Of a stretch of DNA of 44,348 nucleotides, positions 35,381-43,227 are shown piece by piece. The stretch lies in NCBI GenBank assembly GCA_027485795.1, contig JAIXQK010000156.1:1-44348 (forward strand), given 5' to 3'. Numbering within the stretch: the stretch's first letter is position 1; the number at the start of each line of letters is the position of its first letter. This DNA comes from Oxalobacteraceae bacterium. Lineage in GTDB: Bacteria; Pseudomonadota; Gammaproteobacteria; Burkholderiales; Burkholderiaceae_D. The notes under the pieces were generated by a model. That model was not told the DNA's origin. It searched no databases and worked only from the letters and a program-made list of their open reading frames with translations. Both the position numbers and the translations under genes were made by a program.

Positions 35381-35892
35381 AGACTGCAATCATCACCTCG
35401 CATGATCTCTGTACCCTGCGTGTCGGGCCTGAAAATGACGCGCGAATAGTGGGCGCTGGCGGTGCGGCGCTTCTAGGTGAGCCGCTGCTTGGCCTCGTCG
35501 CCTCCCGAGAATGCCCCGGCAATGTCTTGCTTGCAACCCTCGAGCGCGTCCCGCAGTGGGTCAAGGCCGGTCGCGTAATCGTCAGTGGCTTCCACTCACC
35601 GCTCGAACAGCAAGTGCTCCGCTCACTGCTTCGCCGCAATGGTCACGCAGTAAAGGTGCTGGCTCGCTGTTTTTCTGCTAGCGGCTATCGCTTAGCCAAA
35701 GAAGAACAAGATGCGTTCGCGAATGGGCGCTTACTCATCATCAGCGCGTTTGGTGCTGATACACCACGAGTTACCCGTGTGTCTGCAATCAAACGAAATG
35801 AATTGGTCATCGCTCTTTCTACGGAAGTTGTGACTCCATTTATTTCTAAAGGCAGTCCCTTGGATGAGTTACTTGCCAAGCACAAAGCTTAA
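35377..35892 (+). CDS. DprA-like SLOG-fold protein
   Basis: The 171-residue protein looks like a pared-down DprA/SMF core: GLVASRECPG (like GxVGSR), then AGRVIVSGFHSPLEQQVL (like VVSGLARGID), a central strand RLLIISAF, and SAIKRNELVIALSTEVV, which mirrors the FPRRNRIIAGLS motif. DprA family proteins bind nucleotides or single-stranded DNA, and SLOG relatives serve as nucleotide sensors in defence systems. Its ATG overlaps the methyltransferase stop (ATGA), indicating translational coupling and a role in the same complex or pathway. The winged-helix domain of true DprA is missing. Confidence 0.7.
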   Translation: MKTAIITSHDLCTLRVGPENDARIVGAGGAALLGEPLLGLVASRECPGNVLLATLERVPQWVKAGRVIVSGFHSPLEQQVLRSLLRRNGHAVKVLARCFSASGYRLAKEEQDAFANGRLLIISAFGADTPRVTRVSAIKRNELVIALSTEVVTPFISKGSPLDELLAKHKA

Positions 35893-35945
35893 ATCTCGAA
35901 TAGGCTTGACGTGCTTGTACCAAAATGTTTCATAGAAGGGTTTTT

Positions 35946-36236
35946 ATGAGTAATTACAGAAAAATCGTAATAGAAACCTACAGCGGTGCCAGGGAAGGTT
36001 CAACTGGCGCACCGCCTGCCCGACCACTACCAGGACAGGGCTTGGATACAAACTTGAAAGTGGAATGCTCTGGCTCAATGCGACGAAACCATCCCATTGG
36101 GACAAAGTTTTTGATTGAGGCCAAACTCACGGAGGCATATGGCACCTCATTTTTATACTCATCCTATCGATGGAGCTGGAAAATACTGACAAATGCAGAG
36201 GCGGCGAAGCATATTCTGAGCTCAAGTCATACCTAA
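35946..36236 (+). CDS. small hypothetical protein between SLOG and DUF262 genes
   Basis: The 96-residue protein (MSNYRKIVIETYSGAREGST) contains a proline-rich loop (GAPPARPLPGQGL) and a beta-rich remainder (YRWSWKILTNAEAAKHILS). AAGGG precedes ATG 35946; a start at 35925 is also open. It lies 53 bp after the DprA-like gene and 123 bp before the DUF262 gene. No family recognised. Confidence 0.55.
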   Translation: MSNYRKIVIETYSGAREGSTGAPPARPLPGQGLDTNLKVECSGSMRRNHPIGTKFLIEAKLTEAYGTSFLYSSYRWSWKILTNAEAAKHILSSSHT

Positions 36237-36359
36237 TTTGGAATATTTAATCTTGAAACTGTTCAAACACATTTACTTCAAGAGTAGACACTTTGCGCCG
36301 ATTGGGTGATTCAAGTCAACTAGTAGTTTCATTGATTTACGAAATTTTAAGAAATTTAT

Positions 36360-38051
36360 ATGGCCAAAGCAGAAGCATCAGTTGAAGAACTTGTCGGAAT
36401 GATTGAACGAGGCGAGCTGCGTTTGCCTGAGATGCAGCGACAGTACGTTTGGCGCTCCACCAGAGTTCGTGATTTGCTTGACTCCCTCTATCGTGGCTAC
36501 CCCTCTGGGGCGATCTTGCTTTGGGAAACAGATGAAGACGTGCCATTGCAGGTGATGGCAGTTGGCCAACAAAGCAACCCCTACAAAACAACACGATTGC
36601 TTTTGGATGGGCAGCAGCGGCTCACATCACTTTCGGCTGTGATTCGGGGTGAGCCTGTGAATGTTCGCGGCAGAAAGCGCCCGATTGAAATTCTTTTCAA
36701 CCTTGAACACCCCAACGAGCTTCAGGGCTTCATGGAAATCAATGAGGAAAGTGACGTTGATGACACCGAGCCCGATCAGGAGGACGCTTCTGAGGATGAA
36801 CTCCAGCAGCGTTTTAACCAAATGACCTTCGTTGTGTCGACCCGCAAGTTGGAAAGTAGTCCGTGCTGGGTCAAAGTATCAGAAGTTTTCAAGAGCACCA
36901 GCAACACCGAATTCCTCAAACGGGCTGGAGTGCCCTCTTTTGATGACCCTCGTGCAGACCTTTATGGGCAGCGGCTTGATCGTCTTAGGGCCGTAAAAAA
37001 ATATGTTTACCGCATGGACGTTCTCGAGCGGACGCTTTCGTATGACGAGGTTACTGAGATCTTTGTGCGCGTCAACTCACTTGGCGCAAAGCTTCGAAGC
37101 TCGGATCTTGCGCTGGCCCAAATAACGGCAAATTGGAAAAACTCACTTCATACCTTTCAAGCCTTCCAAGGCAAATGCAAAGAAGTCGGATTTGACCTTG
37201 AATTGGGTATCCACTTGAAGAATATGGTGGCAATGGCCACTGGACAATCTCGCTTCAAGACGGTGAGCTCGCTTGACATCACCCGGCTTCAAAAAGCGTG
37301 GAGTGAAGCATGCGAAGGCATGAACTTCGCCATGAATTTTCTCAAGAACAACGTCGGTATTGACAGCCCAGCCTTGCTGTCTTCGCCGTTCATGGTGGTG
37401 GCCATTTCGTATTTCGGTCACAAGCGCAACTACCAAATTTCAGCGGATGAGTCCAAGTTACTGCGGTATTGGGTGCTGGCAGCAAATGCCAAAGGCAGGT
37501 TCTCGCGCGGTTCTAGTGAGACGTTGCTCGACCAGGACATTGCTTCGATTCGAGATGGGGGCACCATCCAGGACCTGATAGACCGCCTGCGCTCACAGGT
37601 TGGCAGGCTCGAAATTTCCCCTGAGGAGCTATCTGGTAGAAACCAGCGTAGTGCATTGTTCAAAACCATGTTCTTGGCCTTCCGGTCGGCTGGCGCAAAA
37701 GACTGGCATTCCAATCTGACGATTGCACTTGACCACAATGGCGTTCAACATCTCCTTCAGTTCCACCATATTTTCCCAAAGGCTGTGCTCACCAAGGCGG
37801 GCGTGATTTCGCGAGAGGCCGACGATATAGCCAACTTGGCCTTCATTGGTGGCAAGACCAACCGAGTCATCAGCGACAAGCCACCAAAAGAGTACCTTGC
37901 CTTTTTTGCAGCAAAGAGCGGCGAAGAGGGGTTCAGCGTCCAAGAGATACCGCTTGATCCAGAGCTGCTCGACACCCCCGCCTACAAGAAGTTCCTTGAA
38001 GTGCGTCGTGAACGAATCGCAACCAGGCTCAACGTGTTCATCACCGGCTGA
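36360..38051 (+). CDS. DUF262 / HNH protein, GmrSD-like
   Basis: The 563-residue protein has an N-terminal DUF262 domain (about 5-230) with LRLPEMQRQYVWR, YPSGAILLWET and LLDGQQRLTSL, the ParB/sulfiredoxin-like NTP-binding site of GmrS, and a C-terminal HNH-like region (about 460-520) with FHHIFPKAVL and NLAFIGGKTNR. GmrSD enzymes cut glucosylated-hydroxymethylcytosine phage DNA, and BrxU is a similar single-chain member. The same-strand position after the helicase, methylase and SLOG genes suggests an added nuclease arm, but the 123-bp gap allows separate transcription. Confidence 0.85.
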   Translation: MAKAEASVEELVGMIERGELRLPEMQRQYVWRSTRVRDLLDSLYRGYPSGAILLWETDEDVPLQVMAVGQQSNPYKTTRLLLDGQQRLTSLSAVIRGEPVNVRGRKRPIEILFNLEHPNELQGFMEINEESDVDDTEPDQEDASEDELQQRFNQMTFVVSTRKLESSPCWVKVSEVFKSTSNTEFLKRAGVPSFDDPRADLYGQRLDRLRAVKKYVYRMDVLERTLSYDEVTEIFVRVNSLGAKLRSSDLALAQITANWKNSLHTFQAFQGKCKEVGFDLELGIHLKNMVAMATGQSRFKTVSSLDITRLQKAWSEACEGMNFAMNFLKNNVGIDSPALLSSPFMVVAISYFGHKRNYQISADESKLLRYWVLAANAKGRFSRGSSETLLDQDIASIRDGGTIQDLIDRLRSQVGRLEISPEELSGRNQRSALFKTMFLAFRSAGAKDWHSNLTIALDHNGVQHLLQFHHIFPKAVLTKAGVISREADDIANLAFIGGKTNRVISDKPPKEYLAFFAAKSGEEGFSVQEIPLDPELLDTPAYKKFLEVRRERIATRLNVFITG

Positions 38052-38266
38052 AGGCCATAGCACTCTGAACAACGAAATTTCATTCAGCTTGGTTCAAAGC
38101 CTGTTTTGCAGAAACCAGCGATTTCACGGCTCGGAACCAAGTCCGAAAAAGTCATGAGGTTTTGAGATAAACGGGGTTTGAGACGGCTTTCCGTGGTCAA
38201 TGCCGGTTGTCCATTGCCAAAATAGAACAAATACTAATTTCCAGAATAGCAACTTGGAGATTAGGT

Positions 38267-38377
38267 ATGGAACACAACCGTAACAGCGAATTACTCGCAG
38301 AGTTAGCGCAATTCACAGGCACACAGGGCTACAGTCGTATCACCCGCAAGCACCTGCTCACAGATGGCGCAAGTTGA
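38267..38377 (+). pseudogene. N-terminal fragment of a DUF6876-type protein
   Basis: From ATG 38267 the frame reads MEHNRNSELLAELAQFTGTQ then GYSRITRKHLLTDGAS before a stop. The LxQFTGTxxYxR...LLTDG pattern is, to my recollection, the opening of the small DUF6876 family found on plasmids and islands. The rest of that gene is missing and the DNA passes directly into a HigB tail in another frame. Confidence 0.6.
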
Positions 38378-38451
38378 CTGGCAATTGGCGAATCACATTT
38401 GAGTTCGACGGTCTGGATGCTATCAATGTAAATTTGGAGGAGTATCACTGA
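38374..38451 (+). pseudogene. higB: C-terminal tail of a HigB-type toxin
   Basis: The frame from 38374 reads LTGNWRITFEFDGLDAINVN then LEEYH and a stop, matching the end of HigB toxins (compare NGNWRLTFTFENGDAILVDY in the intact copy at 15273-15551). The first two thirds of the toxin are gone. The stop overlaps the start of higA (TGATG), as in an intact operon. Confidence 0.8.
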
Positions 38452-38759
38452 TGGGTGCTTCAATGAGAAGTCCCAGCCGCAGACCAACTCATCCAGGTGC
38501 AGTGTTGAGAGAGGATGTCATGCCCGAGCTAGGGGTTACGCAGGCAGTGCTTGCTAGCCACTTGGGTGTCAGCCGTTTGACGGCGTCTGAGCTTCTTCAC
38601 GAAAAGCGGGGATTGACTGCAGAAATGGCGGTAAGAGTGTCAAAGGTGGTGGGTGGTTCACCTGAAAGCTCGCTGCGAATGCAGGAGGCTTTGGAAGGCT
38701 GGCAAGGTGAGATGAAATTCAAAGAGAACCCATCGTTGGTGCCGACTGCTTTAGTTTGA
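38451..38759 (+). CDS. higA: orphan HigA-type antitoxin
   Basis: The 102-residue XRE-family protein has the PTHPGAVLREDVMPELGVTQ opening and an intact HTH (VLASHLGVSRLTASELLHEK), with the MAVRVSKVVGG helix. Its toxin has been reduced to a tail, so the antitoxin no longer has a local partner; it could still repress or cross-neutralise. The start may be ATG 38451 or the ATG four codons later. Confidence 0.85.
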   Translation: MGASMRSPSRRPTHPGAVLREDVMPELGVTQAVLASHLGVSRLTASELLHEKRGLTAEMAVRVSKVVGGSPESSLRMQEALEGWQGEMKFKENPSLVPTALV

Positions 38760-38783
38760 ATTATCAAGACACTGAAACGCGAA

Positions 38784-38813
38784 GAAGCCCGCAAACTTTC
38801 GTCTGCGGGCTTC
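38784..38813. terminator. GC-rich hairpin after higA, probably an old tRNA terminator
   Basis: GAAGCCCGCA (38784-38793) pairs with TGCGGGCTTC (38804-38813), a 10-bp stem without a long T tract on either side. It directly follows the tRNA-Asn 3' fragment on the minus strand, so it is probably the former tRNA terminator and now also ends higA. Confidence 0.6.
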
Positions 38814-38814
38814 T

Positions 38815-38878
38815 GAATTCTGGCTCCCCGACCTGGACTCGAACCAGGGACCTGCGGATTAATAGAAAGCCAGGCGCG
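38815..38878 (-). repeat. tRNA-Asn 3'-end fragment, attachment-site scar (copy 1)
   Basis: Minus-strand 38862-38821 reads as the last 42 bases of tRNA-Asn(GUU): the anticodon end, variable loop, TΨC arm (GGTTCGAGTCC) and acceptor with CCA. The 5' half is missing. Integrases of the tyrosine family commonly recombine within tRNA 3' halves. The block repeats at 42965-43030 (about 45 of 58 aligned bases identical, by hand). Confidence 0.75.
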
Positions 38879-39100
38879 TGAAAACTTATTTGATATCAAT
38901 GTATTGCAGCAGAAAAATCAATTTGTGTAATAAACCGCATAATAAAATTGATAACTTTCGGGCATGATGTCCGATTTTCGATGCTGTTAGAACCCGCTTT
39001 TTCTGCAGGTAGCAAAATCAAGTTTGGAACGTACCGGCTTCAAACGGCAGTCATGTCAAACATAACTTGCGCCGGGCACTCAGCAGATGCTGAACGGACT

Positions 39101-39688
39101 CTACGCCGGCAGAACGAATTGAAAATAGTATTCATGCCCACGCGCCTCAATGAGTAATCGCGGATCAAACAAGAAATCATTGGAGTTACCCGGATGACCA
39201 GGCAAATAAAGTTGGGTTGTCAAGACCGGGCCGCCTTTGCGCTGAACCCTGACATGCAAGTGTGGCGTCCGTCCAGGGTAGGCTCCCGGTACCAATGTAT
39301 CGAGCACGAACTGCCCATTCTGATTGGCGAATTGATGTCCTCGTAGTCGGTATCCCTGATTATCGTACTCACCTTTATCATCACACTGCCAGAAATCGAT
39401 GAGCACCCCGGGTACAGGTCGGCAGTTTGCATCAACCACTTGGCCTCGCAGCCGCATTCGACTTGCTGTCATCCCGGGTTCAATGAGGCTGCTACGCTCC
39501 GGTGATTGCGGCATAAAAAATGGCCCAGCAATCTGTGGCAGCGTTGGTCTACTACAGGCTGGCGTGGCGGATCGTTGTGCCCATGATTTTTGGGTGGTGA
39601 GAACGGTGGGTGCTAACAAGCCCAGCTGCAAAAACACGCCGCCGGAAACGTATAGTAAGCGCCTGCGCGTCGTTCGATGGTTATCCAT
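39101..39688 (-). CDS. secreted intradiol ring-cleavage dioxygenase-like protein
   Basis: The 195-residue protein starts with a Tat-type signal (TTRRRLLYVSGGVF, cut near SWAQR) and a short intradiol-dioxygenase fold: IAGPFFMP, RLRGQVVDANCRPVPGVLID, WQCDDKGEYDNQG, GAYPGRTPHLHVRV. The Fe(III) ligands (two Tyr and HxH) seem present. True enzymes open catechol or protocatechuate rings; exported short versions have unproven substrates. The start overlaps the truncated methyltransferase end by 8 bp. Confidence 0.85.
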   Translation of the reverse strand: MDNHRTTRRRLLYVSGGVFLQLGLLAPTVLTTQKSWAQRSATPACSRPTLPQIAGPFFMPQSPERSSLIEPGMTASRMRLRGQVVDANCRPVPGVLIDFWQCDDKGEYDNQGYRLRGHQFANQNGQFVLDTLVPGAYPGRTPHLHVRVQRKGGPVLTTQLYLPGHPGNSNDFLFDPRLLIEARGHEYYFQFVLPA

Positions 39689-39965
39689 GACAGTTTAATT
39701 CTTTCTCAGGAGGGCAATCACTATTTTGAGGAAGCATCAGGCGTTCGAAAAAAATCATATGCTGCCAAGGCAAACTGGAATCCGTGCGGTCGAATCGTAA
39801 CCCGATGTCTTCTGCCTCTTTTCGTACTTGATCAACTGTCATCGTGTGCGGTGGTTTGATGGGTACTTTTCTGTCATTGGCTCTGTATTCGACAAAAATG
39901 ATCTGGCCGCCCGGTCTGACCGACTTAATGAGATTTTGTACAAACTTGTCGGTATCCTGCGTCAT
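39681..39965 (-). pseudogene. C-terminal remnant of a class I methyltransferase
   Basis: The frame starts at 39965 with FVQNLIKSVRPGGQIIFVEY, then VPIKPPHTMTVDQVRKEAED and WQHMIFFERL, the last third of a SAM-dependent methyltransferase. The AdoMet-binding part (GxGxG) is absent and an in-frame TAG lies three codons ahead of the Met, so the gene is 5'-truncated. Its end overlaps the dioxygenase start, so both came in as one operon and lost the left half. The break lies near the 266-bp non-coding stretch at 39966-40231, where I see no other feature. Confidence 0.75.
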
Positions 39966-40231
39966 ATATTGCTATCGTTATAACTTCCTTTGCTTTCAAG
40001 AAAGATATAATTCTAACGTCGATAGACACCTTCAAACGCTCTGTATTCTCTGCCACTGTTTAGATTAAGTGATTTGTTCAAAAAGCATTTGTCGGCGAAT
40101 TTATTCGCACTAGTTCGAGATGTTCAATTCAGAATTCGGACACATAACACGACCCTAAGAACCAAAGCGAAAAATTTGGCAAATACACATTCTTGGTTTG
40201 GCTGACAAATAATCAAATAGGACTGCGATAA

Positions 40232-42823
40232 ATGAAATTCATGCAAGGGGATGAGTTCCCTTTATCACTTAGGGATCTCTACCAGAAAGGCGGAAGATTC
40301 CAAAAGGCTGCTCAGAATGTTCAGGCTATCTGGGGCCGAGCCAATATGGATGGTGCGGATTTAGAAAACACATTTATCGGCGTTCCTTTGACGAATCATG
40401 GCGAGAATCGAATAGCTCACTGTATCAAGTATGACCTTACTGGTTTCGCGAGGCTTGTTACTGTCGTCAACAATGGACTCTGTATCTTCCTTTATGCGGG
40501 CGACCACGATGCAGTCGATCGGTGGCTGGATCGGAATAGAGGGCTGGATTTCTTGGCAGCTTGGGAAGGTCAAACTGTGGTTTTGGAGAAAGTAAGAGCT
40601 ACGTCTGGACGTGCGGTAGGAAGAATGGCGATTCACAGCGAAAGCGACTGGAGTACAGGACCGCTAATCAATCAGCTTCATCCACGCTATGTTCGCCCCC
40701 TTCTTGATGGACTACAGAAAGACGTTGTAGAAGATATTCAGCGTATTGAATCAGTCGCCACTGATGACGAAATTATGTCTGTTTCGATGCTGTGTGGCGA
40801 ATTCGAACATCAAAATGCCGTTCTAGGCGTCCTGCTCTCATTGCGCTCGGGAGATACAGTTAATGCCCAGAAGCACGTTGACTTATTCGTTCATCGCTCG
40901 CAGCGGATTGAAGACTTACCACCAGAGGCTTTGCAGACTGTACAGTCCAGCGATGCAGCAATTCTGTTAAGCGACGTTGATCCCCAGCTTTTCCAGCACT
41001 TTGTTGAAACTGCTTCATTTGAGAAGTGGATGCTTTACTTGCATCCAGCGCAGCGGGAGTACGTTGAACGTGACTTCAGCGGATCGGCGAGGCTGACAGG
41101 CGTTAGCGGATCGGGTAAGACCTGTGTGGTTGTTCACCGCGCGCTTCGTCTTGCCGACTTGTATTCAACGGAGTCAGTGCTTGTGGTGACGCTTAGTGCG
41201 GCGCTTGCTTCACTTATCGATAAGTTGATCGACGCTCAGCGCGGACCGACTCGTCCTAAAAATATTAAGGTTACCTCGATATTTGATCTTTGCTTCGACC
41301 TACTAACCGAGTTGGAACCAGGTAACCGAGACTACTATACGAAGAGTAGTATTGCTAAAAACCGTTACGCGATTCCGGAACACGTTGATGAGGTGTGGCA
41401 TGAATTTTTCAACTGCGAAAACAATAATTATGACGCAGACGTCATGTTCGAAGTCCTTCAGACACTGAATGCACGCAGAGTTTATGCCAACGACTACCTT
41501 CGACAAGAGTTCGATTACATACGGAGTGGCTTCACACCGGAGGAACGAGATGAGTATCTTCGTATGGAGCGCATCGGTCGTATTGTGCCCTTGGATGATC
41601 GATTTCGACGCAATGTACTGAAAGGGCTCGAGGGATGGGAGAAGAAGATGAGCGCCGTTGGTGTCATTGACGATATGGGAATTGTCGCTACTCTTCATCA
41701 ACACATCAAAAGATTGAAGCCCCGCTACAGAGCGGCACTTATAGATGAGGTTCAGGATCTGGGCACCATGGAATTGGGGATTATCCGTGCACTAGTTCAG
41801 TCCGGTGAAAATGATCTGTTACTTTGTGGCGACTCAGCGCAGACAATCTACACAAAGTCGAGTGACCTTAAGCTGGCGGGAATCGATATCGTCGGGCGAT
41901 CTGTTCGGCTGAAGCAAAATTATAGAAATTCTAAACAGATTCTCGCCGCGGCCCATGCAGTGTTGATGCGTGCTCTTGAGGCAATGCCGAAAGGTGCGAG
42001 TGATATCGAAGTTCTAGAGCCAGAATTCGCTAACTTTTCCTCACCGAAACCTTTACTTCTGGAAGCGGGATCTCTATTAGAAGAGATTCAGTATGCGCTA
42101 TGGTTTCTGGATGATCATGCAAAGAACCGCCCAGCGACCCAAAAGCAATGCCTAGTCTTTTGCGGGTATGGCCAATCAGCGATTGAGAGCATTGGTAGAC
42201 AACTTGGGTTACCAGTTCTGGCTTCTAGTCCTGACATGGGAAACTCGAGACTATTCTTGTCCGACTTGGAGCAAACCAAAGGCTTCGAATTTGATGCTGT
42301 GATCGTGGTTAATTGTTCTGAGGCGATTTTGCCGCATCCTGATCTCCCTCCGGAAGAGTCGTTTAGAGACCTGTGCAGGTTGTATGTGGCAATGACAAGA
42401 GCCAAGACACAGCTTGTGCTCTCGTACTCTGGCATACCTTCAGCTTTTGTCGCAGCGGCTCGAGACATGTTTTTAGAGTCTTTGTTTGCTGAGTACGCTG
42501 AGAAATCGGAGTTGGCAGGGTTGCGACTCCCCCCAGCCTCGATTCCAAAACTCGGTGATACCGAGGCATGGACAAAAAACGGGCGTGGTTTCCTTCGATC
42601 ACGGGACGCTGTAGGTCTTGATCGTACACTCCAGGATGAAATCGTAAAGCACGTAACGGGAACTATACGTACCATTGGAAGAGAACGTAAGCAGACCGAG
42701 TGGAAAACCTTTGCGGATTTTGCAAAAGCGATGGAGCAGCCAAGAGTGCGGCATCAGGTGATCAGCGAAGAAGCTTGGAGTAACTTTTCCAAGAGGCTTG
42801 GAGTAATCAGGGGTGCTCAATGA
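40232..42823 (+). CDS. UvrD-like SF1 helicase with N-terminal RelE-like domain
   Basis: The 863-residue protein has an N-terminal region (about 20-120) resembling the RelE/ParE-like fold seen on some UvrD-family helicases (HCIKYDLTGFARLVTVVNNG, then LYAGDHDAVDRWLDR). The SF1A motor follows: Walker A GVSGSGKT (about 289-296), DEVQD (about 505-509), GDSAQTIY, LKQNYRNSKQIL, TKGFEFDAVIVVN and YVAMTRAKTQL. It lacks a RecB-type nuclease domain. Such helicases occur as stand-alone defence or repair proteins. It is flanked by the two tRNA-Asn scars and is the main cargo between them. Confidence 0.85.
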   Translation: MKFMQGDEFPLSLRDLYQKGGRFQKAAQNVQAIWGRANMDGADLENTFIGVPLTNHGENRIAHCIKYDLTGFARLVTVVNNGLCIFLYAGDHDAVDRWLDRNRGLDFLAAWEGQTVVLEKVRATSGRAVGRMAIHSESDWSTGPLINQLHPRYVRPLLDGLQKDVVEDIQRIESVATDDEIMSVSMLCGEFEHQNAVLGVLLSLRSGDTVNAQKHVDLFVHRSQRIEDLPPEALQTVQSSDAAILLSDVDPQLFQHFVETASFEKWMLYLHPAQREYVERDFSGSARLTGVSGSGKTCVVVHRALRLADLYSTESVLVVTLSAALASLIDKLIDAQRGPTRPKNIKVTSIFDLCFDLLTELEPGNRDYYTKSSIAKNRYAIPEHVDEVWHEFFNCENNNYDADVMFEVLQTLNARRVYANDYLRQEFDYIRSGFTPEERDEYLRMERIGRIVPLDDRFRRNVLKGLEGWEKKMSAVGVIDDMGIVATLHQHIKRLKPRYRAALIDEVQDLGTMELGIIRALVQSGENDLLLCGDSAQTIYTKSSDLKLAGIDIVGRSVRLKQNYRNSKQILAAAHAVLMRALEAMPKGASDIEVLEPEFANFSSPKPLLLEAGSLLEEIQYALWFLDDHAKNRPATQKQCLVFCGYGQSAIESIGRQLGLPVLASSPDMGNSRLFLSDLEQTKGFEFDAVIVVNCSEAILPHPDLPPEESFRDLCRLYVAMTRAKTQLVLSYSGIPSAFVAAARDMFLESLFAEYAEKSELAGLRLPPASIPKLGDTEAWTKNGRGFLRSRDAVGLDRTLQDEIVKHVTGTIRTIGRERKQTEWKTFADFAKAMEQPRVRHQVISEEAWSNFSKRLGVIRGAQ

Positions 42824-42964
42824 GCTAAAACCTTGTCCAACGAATATTCGCTGAGTTAGAACTGTTGACTTTGGTTGATGTTAATTAATTGGAAAAGCCC
42901 ATATGCTGTCTACATGGAAGTTTGAAAACGAAAAGAGGCTAGACGAGAAATTGTTGGACCCCTT

Positions 42965-43030
42965 GAATTCTTTGGCTCCCAAGCATGGACTAGAACTAGG
43001 GACCTGTAGGCTGATAGAAAGTGAGGCGCG
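42965..43030 (-). repeat. degenerate tRNA-Asn 3'-end fragment (copy 2)
   Basis: This block aligns with 38815-38878, including the GAATTC before it and TAGAAAG..AGGCGCG after it, which lie outside the tRNA. Mutations in the TΨC arm (CTAGTTCTAGTCC on the minus strand) show that it has decayed further than copy 1. It sits in the 404-bp gene-free stretch 42824-43227, in which I see nothing else besides an OrfA-like trace at its right end. Confidence 0.65.
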
Positions 43031-43227
43031 ATAATCAAAAACTAAATCCAGCAACTTAGCCACGTGTCGCCAGATAGGTGGCTCGTAGTGGTTCGTGTCG
43101 GCAATCATTGATTTGGAGTCAATAGGGACGATCAGCTGAGGCACGCCGCTGATAAAACTGAACGCTTCACCAAACGTAGTGAGAGCTAGATTTCGGAATC
43201 CCGACTGAGGATGGTGCGGGAATTTGA

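Noticed and set aside
28605-38051. Complete DISARM or BREX locus
   Set aside because: No DUF1998 drmB, no drmA helicase, and no brxA, brxB, brxC, pglZ or brxL genes are in the window; only the helicase and methylase types are shared.
38597-38899. Minus-strand ORF containing PGSSPGRGA
   Set aside because: That peptide is the usual translation of a tRNA 3' end; the frame crosses the tRNA-Asn scar and higA antisense, so it is not a gene.
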